Positions 7,849 through 13,570 of a stretch of 13,570 nt of DNA are shown here, piece after piece. Numbering within the stretch: position 1 is the first letter of the stretch; every line of letters starts with the position of its first letter. A program made the position numbers and the translations under genes. The DNA is from Bacillota bacterium (GTDB lineage Bacteria; Bacillota; Clostridia; Lachnospirales; Lachnospiraceae): assembly GCA_023387655.1 (NCBI GenBank), contig JAEWHR010000131.1, forward strand, positions 1-13,570, in the 5' to 3' direction. Under the pieces are notes generated by a model. It had not been told where the DNA came from and made no database searches. It saw only the letters and a program-made list of their open reading frames with translations.

Positions 7849-10800
7849 TTAAAATGATACTTGTGCTCCTAGTGAAAGCATACGTGTAAAAGGATAAATT
7901 AAATTATCGATACCCGAATTTAAAACGCTTGCACGAGAAAACTCTGGATCTATTCCTCTATAGCCTGTAATAGTGAATAAGTTTTCACCACTTATATAGA
8001 AACGTAAATTACTGAGGTGTATTTTACTTATAAGATCTTTTGGCAAAGAATAACCTAATTGTAATTGACGCAGACGAATAAAATCTCCTTTTTCAAGAAA
8101 TCTATCCGACTCTTTTAAATTACCATTTGGATCGTTATAAATAGCACGGGGAACATTTGTGTTTGTATTAGTTGGATTCCAAGAATCTAATGTTGAGGCT
8201 AAAAAATTTGATCCAGAATTCATTCCCTCATAAAAATACTTGTTCCCATTATAAAGTTTATGCCCCCATGCACTACCAATTACAGCTGAAAGATCAAAAC
8301 CTTTATAGTCAAGTTGAAAATTAAAGTTTACTTCTAATGTAGGAATCCCAGACCCACAATATTCTTTATCACTATCATCAATTATTCCATCGCCATTAAC
8401 ATCTACAAACTTTATATCTCCAGCGTCAGCTAGTGGCTGGTATTTCACACCATCAGCGTTTACATAACTACTTGCTTCTTCATTACTTTGGAATATACCA
8501 GCTGTCTTATAAAGATAAAAAGCTCCGATTGGTTTCCCCTCACGAGTTTGTGTAGGGAAATGCTCTGTACCATACTTTAGTCCTTCACCATATAACACTT
8601 GTCCCTCATCAGCCAATGAAGTAACTTCATTTTTAATTGTGCTCAAATTCACACCAATGTTGTACCTTAGTTCTCCTTTTCGCTCTCTCCAGTTAATCTC
8701 AAACTCGATACCTGAATTGCTAATTTCTCCCACATTCAAAATTGGATTTTCAAGTCCTGCAGAAGGAGGAAGGGCTTTTGTTATTAATAAGTCTTCGGTT
8801 TGATTATAATAATAATTTAATGAGCCTGTCAATTTGCTGTTTAACAAACTATAATCTACTCCAATATTTTTAGTATCAGTAGTCTCCCATTTCAATGAAC
8901 GATTTTCTAATCCTCGCGCTATACTTCCAGCCCAGGCATTTTCACCATTACCTTTCACATATCCTTGATACTTTGTATTATATGTACTAATCAAAGCCTG
9001 AAAGTCATAATAACCTAGAGCATTCTCATTACCTAAACGTCCCCAACTAGCTCTTATTTTAAGATCGTCAATTATTCCATATTTAGGAAAGAAATCCTCT
9101 TGTGAAATCCTCCACCCAAGAGCAATTGATGGGAAATTTCCCCAGCGATGATCAACACCAAATTTTGATGAACCATCTCTTCTAATCGTAGCCTGCAAAA
9201 GATATTTATTATCAAAATTATAATTTAAGCGACCAAAGAATGAAGCTCTATTGTACTTCCATTTAGAACCACCACCATCAAAGGTACCTCCAGTACCTGC
9301 ATCAATAGTTTCAAAATAAGGATCAAGAAAGCCTCCAGGTATCTCATTAATCACCAAATCTCCATTTTCAACTTTATAAACAGTATTTTTACCTTCTACC
9401 CCAACCGAGTTCCAATTATAAGTTCTTGAGGTAAAAGATGTTCCCACCATTGCATTAAGACTATGGATACCATATTCTTTATCAAAGCTTAGGACATTAT
9501 CCCATACATTCTCTTGCCAATAACCCGAAGTTTCGCTGTGATATGTGTAGTCGCGTTTCGATTTCTCATCTGCAATATAAGGAGGCGTATGATATGCCTG
9601 TCGACTATGTATACCACGATAAGAATATGCTGTTTTAAAATTCAACCATTCTGTGAAGTTCATACCTATAGATACGTTTCCCGTTGAAAAGTATTTTTTA
9701 TCGGTCGATTTTTCATAATGTTGGTCAGCAATAACATTCCTATTACTTGGCAAACCACTAAAATTAGTAAGTCCAAAGCCGTACTTTTCATTCTCATCGT
9801 AAATAGGGACTAAAGGAGATATCATGTAGACCTCTTTAATCTGATACTCTGGCTGCTTACTATCAGTTATTTTAATGGATGCATTTGCGTCAATATCAAA
9901 AACAAACTTCTTTGCAGACAACTTTATGCGAGCATTGTCTTGCACAAAGTTATTCCCTATAAAAACTCCTTTATCATCCGCATGGTTATAAGAGATAGAG
10001 TAAAGTGCATTCTCACTTCCACCTCTCACATTTACCATATAGTTTTGAGATAATCCTTTACGCAATACTGCATCTTGCCAATCAGTATCAATATTAGTGT
10101 TTCTAGTAATATACTCAGGTAAACTTTCTAGACTATTTTTCCATGCACCTGTTCCTTTAGGGTCGTATATACTTTTATGATTTTCAACATGCAGATTCCA
10201 GTTTTCATACATCTCTTTGTGTTTAGATTTGTATTGTTCTGCATTTAGCAGCTTAAGTTGCTTTGAAACGTCTACCATACTTATATAGGTACTGAAGTCT
10301 ACTTTTGTGTCTCCTTTTTTTCCACTTTTTGTAGTTATGATGATAACACCATTAGCTGCAACTGAACCATATATGGCTGCAGCAGCACCATCTTTCAAAA
10401 CTTCCATTGAGGCAATGTCTTGAGGATTAACATTCTCAATATCACCTGGAAATCCGTCAATAATATAAAGAGGTTGATTATCACCAAACGTCTTTACACC
10501 TCGAATTTTAACTTGCACACCTGCACCTGCATTTCCTCCTGACTTCATGATATTTACACCTGCTATTTTCCCTTGTAATGCTTCGGCAGGATTTGTTGTT
10601 GAGCGCTTAGAAAGCTCTTCAACATCTACTGATGAAATAGCACCTGTCATATCACTTTTCTTAAGTGTACCATACCCAACCACCACTACTTCATCTAACA
10701 TTTCAACATCTTCTTTCAGTATAACACGTAAATCCTTTCTGCCACTCACTTTAATCTCTTGCGTCAAATATCCGACATAAGAGATTACAATGGTTGCATC

Positions 10801-11022
10801 AGCTGGTACTGTTATAACAAAATTTCCATCATAATCTGTAACGACACCATTAGTTGTTCCTTTTTCAACTATACTTGCCCCAATTACAGTTTCATCATTC
10901 TCATCTAAAACAGTTCCCTTTACTTGCAGACTTTGTGCCCAACTAGGTAAAGAGGCAAAAATGAATAAGCAGGCAAAGACAACCTGTAAAATCACACATT
11001 TTAATTTTTCATGTCTGTTCAT
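7849..11022 (-). CDS. SusC/RagA-family TonB-dependent outer-membrane transporter
   Basis: This 1057-residue protein should import the PUL ligand across the outer membrane using TonB energy, with the SusD partner as lid. It has a signal peptide (about 1-29, cleavage near WAQ-S) and a carboxypeptidase-regulatory-like domain (33-105, VKGTVLDENDETVIGASI). The TonB-box region DEVVVVGYG lies at 110-118 and the plug domain at about 120-235 (GKIAGVNIM, YIIDGFPG, SMEVLKDGAAAAIYGS, GVIIITTKSGKKG). A 22-strand-type barrel follows and ends in the aromatic terminus GAQVSF. An EF-hand-like DVNGDGIIDDSDK (874-886) near the late barrel is common in SusC proteins. There is no extra N-terminal STN signalling domain and no sigma/anti-sigma pair nearby, so control should come from the TPR/HTH regulator encoded upstream. 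The start ATG has no Shine-Dalgarno sequence but gives a well-formed signal peptide. Confidence 0.96.
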   Translation of the reverse strand: MNRHEKLKCVILQVVFACLFIFASLPSWAQSLQVKGTVLDENDETVIGASIVEKGTTNGVVTDYDGNFVITVPADATIVISYVGYLTQEIKVSGRKDLRVILKEDVEMLDEVVVVGYGTLKKSDMTGAISSVDVEELSKRSTTNPAEALQGKIAGVNIMKSGGNAGAGVQVKIRGVKTFGDNQPLYIIDGFPGDIENVNPQDIASMEVLKDGAAAAIYGSVAANGVIIITTKSGKKGDTKVDFSTYISMVDVSKQLKLLNAEQYKSKHKEMYENWNLHVENHKSIYDPKGTGAWKNSLESLPEYITRNTNIDTDWQDAVLRKGLSQNYMVNVRGGSENALYSISYNHADDKGVFIGNNFVQDNARIKLSAKKFVFDIDANASIKITDSKQPEYQIKEVYMISPLVPIYDENEKYGFGLTNFSGLPSNRNVIADQHYEKSTDKKYFSTGNVSIGMNFTEWLNFKTAYSYRGIHSRQAYHTPPYIADEKSKRDYTYHSETSGYWQENVWDNVLSFDKEYGIHSLNAMVGTSFTSRTYNWNSVGVEGKNTVYKVENGDLVINEIPGGFLDPYFETIDAGTGGTFDGGGSKWKYNRASFFGRLNYNFDNKYLLQATIRRDGSSKFGVDHRWGNFPSIALGWRISQEDFFPKYGIIDDLKIRASWGRLGNENALGYYDFQALISTYNTKYQGYVKGNGENAWAGSIARGLENRSLKWETTDTKNIGVDYSLLNSKLTGSLNYYYNQTEDLLITKALPPSAGLENPILNVGEISNSGIEFEINWRERKGELRYNIGVNLSTIKNEVTSLADEGQVLYGEGLKYGTEHFPTQTREGKPIGAFYLYKTAGIFQSNEEASSYVNADGVKYQPLADAGDIKFVDVNGDGIIDDSDKEYCGSGIPTLEVNFNFQLDYKGFDLSAVIGSAWGHKLYNGNKYFYEGMNSGSNFLASTLDSWNPTNTNTNVPRAIYNDPNGNLKESDRFLEKGDFIRLRQLQLGYSLPKDLISKIHLSNLRFYISGENLFTITGYRGIDPEFSRASVLNSGIDNLIYPFTRMLSLGAQVSF

Positions 11023-11071
11023 ACCAATTTGTTTTTAATTTTATTTTGCACATTAAAGATAGAATGCAAAG

Positions 11072-11102
11072 CAAACTTAAACAAGAAAATCGTCTCTATA
11101 AA
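11072..11102 (-). promoter_or_regulatory. Candidate susC promoter
   Basis: On the minus strand TAAGTTTG at 11079-11072 matches the Bacteroidota -7 consensus TAnnTTTG. TTTA at 11102-11099 lies 19 bases upstream, the usual distance for the -33 TTTG box, with one mismatch. Transcription would start near 11065, giving a leader of roughly 43 bases. The imperfect -33 box fits a promoter that needs an activator such as the adjacent regulator. Confidence 0.45.
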
Positions 11103-11224
11103 TGACCTACAATGGGGGTAATTTTAGCAAGTTTTTCTCTACATCACACAACCTAATATACTGTATTTAAGTCGATTACATACAATGATCACCCTACAAA
11201 ACTTAAGGAGAATAGAATGACCTA
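11101..11224. repeat. Direct repeat AATGACCTA upstream of susC (weak operator candidate)
   Basis: The nine bases AATGACCTA occur at 11101-11109 and again at 11216-11224 in the 199-bp gap between regulator and susC. The first copy overlaps the proposed -33 region and the second covers the regulator's stop codon. Nothing else in the gap looks coding or clearly structured. A nine-base repeat in AT-rich DNA can arise by chance. Confidence 0.2.
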
Positions 11225-12856
11225 TATTTTTTGCAAATAATTGGATAAACTGTCATCTGATGAAAGATTTAAAGTTTTTCTTAATCTATAGCGATTCATA
11301 TTAATTGTTTTAGGAGTTTTCCCTGTTAGTAAAGCAATCTCTTTTGTAGATAAGTTTATACACAATAACAGGGATAGTTCTTTTTGACCTTGGGTCAAAT
11401 CTGGATGCTTCTTCTCAAGGCGGTTTAAAAAGTTTTGGTTGTTCTCTTCTACACTGAGTAAGAGAGATGTGTTATATGAATCTAAACTTTGGTATTGAGC
11501 TATAAATAGGTTTAATTTTTTTAAGTGTTGAGTAATTTGATTGTGATTCATCTTATATCCTTTTTTAATCATTTCACGAATCTTATCTAACAAATCATTC
11601 CTACTTTGCAAGAATACAGCAAAGGCAGTAACTTCTCGCCGTTTATTCATTAAAGAGGTATGGGCAGTTTCAAGTTCTAATTTCTGTTGGTTTATTTTTA
11701 GTTCTGCTAACTGCCGTTGATATTGTTCCAACTCGTACTGTTTATTAAGGAGTTCTAATATTTTCTTTCGTCTATACCATTTAATTACGAAAAAAGTAAT
11801 AGAAATAAGTAAGATAAGTAATACTATCAATATTAAAATATTAAGGCGTAATACTTTAATTTCATAGTCATACTCTTTTTTCTGCGCAAGTCTTTTTTGT
11901 TGCTCATAACGTCTGTTGGAAATATCATGTTCAACGGCTCTTAATTTGCTACTGCTATACAACTCTCTACTCAATTTGTAAAGTTCTTTAAAAGAATTGT
12001 AAGCTTTTTCATAATCTCCTATAGCTATGTATACCCAAGAATGGTATTGGTAGTTATCGGCCACAAGTTCTTTTGCACCAATACCTGTACTAATGTTTTT
12101 TGAAATTGACAAAGCTATTAATGCATCATTATATTGACCAGCATAATAGTATTGTTTCCCTAAATTATTGTAATTTTCTCCCAAGGCCCATTGGGCGTTA
12201 AGATTTCTATTTATAGCAATAGCTTCCTTGACATATGCTATTTTTTCATTGCTATCTCCTTTGTATAGAGCTAAATTATTAAGATTTGCAGCAACCTCTT
12301 TCAATAATTTAAGAGAACGGTTAATTTTTAGAGCTTGTAATAGAAAACGTTCCGCAAGATCGAACTCTTCTAAGCTGTAATGAATAATTCCTCTACTATT
12401 ATAGTTTGCTGCAATGGCTGCTGAATCACCAATTACTTTAAAAAGAGCTGTTGCTTTATCGTTGTTTTCTATAGCAGCATTATAATCCATTAAACTACAA
12501 TATACAATTCCCATCATAGAATATATTTTCCCTTTAAGTAGGATGTTATTGGAGGTGACATAATCAATAGCTTTGTGTAACATTTTTATGCTCAAATCAA
12601 AGTCGCCTAATAGTTTTGCTGCAAGAGAGTAAGTTAACATGGCTTCTGCTATCAGGTTGTTTTTTTCTCCTTCCTTAAGGTTTGATGATAACAATTGAAT
12701 TGCTTTATTGGCATAATAAGAAGCCTGCTCAGGGTTGGTATATGTAATATCTTTAGATTTATTAATAAGCTCTTCTGCATTTAAATCTTTAGACATACTT
12801 TGAGAATAACTACTTAAAATAAAAAACAATAAAAAAAGTATCAATATGCTCCTCAT
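11222..12856 (-). CDS. TPR / transmembrane / LuxR-type HTH regulator of the PUL (SusR-like architecture)
   Basis: This looks like a one-protein membrane-spanning transcription factor. From the chosen start it has 544 residues. In the numbering of the longer frame (start 12892) it has a signal sequence (13-32), TPR repeats (about 40-310, e.g. AAKLLGDFDLSIKMLHKAI, YNNLGKQYYYAGQYNDAL), one membrane helix (348-371), a charged coiled coil (375-420) and a C-terminal LuxR-like helix-turn-helix (498-553, LSTKEIALLTGKTPKTINMNRYRLRK). The TPRs should lie in the periplasm, where they could sense ligand or a partner, and the HTH in the cytoplasm. I prefer the ATG at 12854-12856 because it starts directly with a canonical signal peptide. 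The ATG at 12890-12892 lies three bases after the transposase stop and may be IS-derived. Its position just upstream of and codirectional with susC suggests it activates this PUL. Confidence 0.85.
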   Translation of the reverse strand: MRSILILFLLFFILSSYSQSMSKDLNAEELINKSKDITYTNPEQASYYANKAIQLLSSNLKEGEKNNLIAEAMLTYSLAAKLLGDFDLSIKMLHKAIDYVTSNNILLKGKIYSMMGIVYCSLMDYNAAIENNDKATALFKVIGDSAAIAANYNSRGIIHYSLEEFDLAERFLLQALKINRSLKLLKEVAANLNNLALYKGDSNEKIAYVKEAIAINRNLNAQWALGENYNNLGKQYYYAGQYNDALIALSISKNISTGIGAKELVADNYQYHSWVYIAIGDYEKAYNSFKELYKLSRELYSSSKLRAVEHDISNRRYEQQKRLAQKKEYDYEIKVLRLNILILIVLLILLISITFFVIKWYRRKKILELLNKQYELEQYQRQLAELKINQQKLELETAHTSLMNKRREVTAFAVFLQSRNDLLDKIREMIKKGYKMNHNQITQHLKKLNLFIAQYQSLDSYNTSLLLSVEENNQNFLNRLEKKHPDLTQGQKELSLLLCINLSTKEIALLTGKTPKTINMNRYRLRKTLNLSSDDSLSNYLQKI

Positions 12857-12894
12857 ACAATTAAATAGTCGCTCCTTATATATTAAAATCATAC

Positions 12895-13445
12895 TTAAAA
12901 ATATATTTTATTTTTTTGAAATAAGCATCTGAAAATAAAAAACAAAAACTCTTTCTTGAATTTTCCCATCATTTTCTTCAAATTCCAAGCAGTTGCTGCC
13001 ATAAAGGCATTAATTTGTGTCCCTTTCTCGCCCCAAAGGTAATTCTGTTCCATGCGAAAATCTTTTTTCAAGTGTCCGATAACTGGCTCTATGGCAGTTC
13101 TTGTTCTACATTGTTTTCGTTTTTTACGCTTTTGAAAAACACTGTCTTTGGCTTTGGATTTATCCGGCGTAATGATGCTAACCCCTCTTATCTGTTTTTT
13201 ACCTTTGCCCCCTCTGTCATAGGCTAACTCTTTGGGTAATGGTAAATTGTTGTGCTCCATCTGCTCAAGTAATGGTTCAATAGTGTGTCCATCATATGGG
13301 TTGTCTAAAAAAGTTTTATGGCGGTAATAATTTTACAATTCCTGTTCCCTGTACTTATTAAACCTACTTTGTTGCCAAATTCATACTGCTTATGTGCTTT
13401 ACCTTTAGCAATGCAACGAGTAAAGGGTTTGTGGAGACTATATCC
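12895..13445 (-). pseudogene. IS5-type DDE transposase remnant, truncated and frameshifted
   Basis: On the minus strand the C-terminal part of an IS5-family transposase is readable. The upstream piece (13445 to about 13318) contains YSLHKPFTRCIAKGKAHKQYEFGNKVG. It runs into a stop at 13305-13307. A one-base change in the A/T runs between 13307 and 13317 would join it to the frame containing NPYDGHTIEPLLEQ and then AYDRGGKGK. The second catalytic Asp (codon 13216-13218) and the catalytic Glu in RTAIEPVIGHLKK (codon 13087-13089) are kept. The first Asp and the whole N-terminal half are absent, because homology stops near 13445 where another element begins. The longest uninterrupted frame with an ATG is 12895-13260 (121 codons). 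The element cannot move by itself. Its downstream end must lie close to 12860-12895, directly against the regulator gene. Confidence 0.85.
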
Positions 13446-13464
13446 CGCATTATTCACCGAAAAA

Positions 13465-13496
13465 TTGCATAATTTGAGGGAAAATCCTTACCTTTA
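13465..13496 (+). promoter_or_regulatory. Candidate promoter of the right-edge insertion sequence
   Basis: TACCTTTA at 13489-13496 matches TAnnTTTG except for the last base. A TTGC at 13465-13468 lies 20 bases upstream in the place of the -33 box. Transcription would start around 13502, about 14 bases before the ATG at 13516. Confidence 0.3.
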
Positions 13497-13544
13497 AGGC
13501 ATTAAAAGAAAAACAATGGAGTTTAACGCCCCCAAATTATGCAA
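13465..13544. repeat. 16-bp imperfect inverted repeat across promoter and transposase start
   Basis: TTGCATAATTTGAGGG (13465-13480) and CCCCCAAATTATGCAA (13529-13544) are inverted complements with one mismatch, separated by 48 bases. The left arm overlaps the candidate -33 box, upstream of the predicted transcription start. The right arm covers codons 5-10 of the frame opening at 13516. Full pairing is possible only in RNA that enters from outside the element. As a separate possibility, the 80-bp unit could be a small MITE-like insertion, but no flanking duplication is visible. Confidence 0.7.
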
Positions 13545-13570
13545 GACAAATATACAGCCTTTTACCGAAA
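13516..13570 (+). CDS. Start of a gene leaving the window, probable transposase (MEFNAPKLCK...)
   Basis: An ATG at 13516-13518 opens 18 codons to the window edge, reading MEFNAPKLCKTNIQPFTE. It is the only plus-strand gene start I accept here. It is preceded by AAAAGAAAAACA, an A-rich leader without a Shine-Dalgarno sequence, as is usual in Bacteroidota. Its place just inside the apparent left end of an insertion sequence suggests a transposase. Too little is visible to name the family. Confidence 0.45.
   Translation, partial: MEFNAPKLCKTNIQPFTE

Larger units (their letters stand above)
13444..13570 (+). mobile_element. Left end of a second insertion sequence (family uncertain, IS1380-like possible)
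   Basis: Homology to the IS5-type transposase stops abruptly at about 13445. From there the plus strand reads CCCGCATTATTCACCGAAAA, a plausible terminal repeat. It continues with a promoter-like region (13465-13496) and an ATG at 13516 opening a frame to the window edge. This is the expected order for an element inserted into the older IS. The rest lies outside the window, so neither the right end nor a target-site duplication can be checked. I think of IS1380-type elements known from Bacteroides, but cannot confirm the family. Confidence 0.5.

Noticed and set aside
11023..11221. Riboswitch or small RNA upstream of susC
   Set aside because: The gap shows no conserved aptamer pattern or strong stem, and the predicted leader is only about 43 bases.
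12857..12892. AAGGAG at about 12870 as ribosome binding site for the regulator
   Set aside because: It lies 15 bases from the preferred ATG, too far for a normal Shine-Dalgarno site, and it would be codons 6-7 if the upstream ATG were used.
13015..13227. 70-codon plus-strand frame over the transposase remnant
   Set aside because: It is complementary to the conserved catalytic region of the transposase on the minus strand.
13465..13544. Invertible promoter of the Bacteroides phase-variation type
   Set aside because: The 48-bp spacer is short, its only candidate promoter box is weak and lies in an IS leader, and no invertase gene is present; a leader hairpin explains it better.
1..13570. CRISPR array, tRNA or rRNA genes
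   Set aside because: No regularly spaced repeats and no tRNA-like or rRNA-like sequence were seen on either strand.

Overview
The window looks like an AT-rich chromosome segment of a Bacteroidota species, probably order Bacteroidales. The evidence is a SusC/SusD pair, lipoprotein signals ending in Cys, start codons almost without Shine-Dalgarno sequences, TAnnTTTG-type promoter elements and Bacteroidales-type insertion sequences. No species can be named from sequence alone. Every intact gene is on the minus strand, so the biological order runs from high to low coordinates.

Layout in transcription order: (1) 13444-13570, the left end of an insertion sequence whose transposase starts on the plus strand and leaves the window. 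(2) 12895-13445, a dead IS5-type transposase, truncated by that element and frameshifted. (3) 11222-12856, a membrane-spanning TPR/LuxR-HTH regulator of the kind that controls polysaccharide utilization loci (PULs). (4) 7849-11022 and 6304-7830, SusC-like TonB-dependent transporter and SusD-like surface lipoprotein, followed by an 11-bp stem-loop. (5) 5922-6203 and 5320-5922, the two halves of a split LysO-type lysine exporter, translationally coupled. (6) 2143-5301, a LacZ-type GH2 beta-galactosidase. (7) 167-2107, a GH63-type alpha-glucosidase lipoprotein. (8) 1-~123, what appears to be the start of a second insertion sequence, whose transposase (MNKS...) leaves the window on the left.

The locus is a compact PUL: regulator, outer-membrane uptake pair and two exo-glycosidases. 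The unexpected part is a lysine-exporter gene pair placed 18 bp upstream of the beta-galactosidase. GH63 YgjK-type enzymes can accommodate Glc-alpha-1,2-Gal, and GH2 enzymes remove beta-galactose. Glc-alpha-1,2-Gal-beta-O-hydroxylysine is the glycan of collagen, and its aglycone is a lysine analogue. A coherent but untested hypothesis is that the locus imports collagen-derived glucosylgalactosyl-hydroxylysine, strips both sugars and disposes of hydroxylysine through LysO.

Both insertion sequences at the window edges share one design: an inverted repeat with one arm in the transposase promoter and the other over the first codons. Read-through RNA, but not the element's own transcript, could therefore fold over the start.
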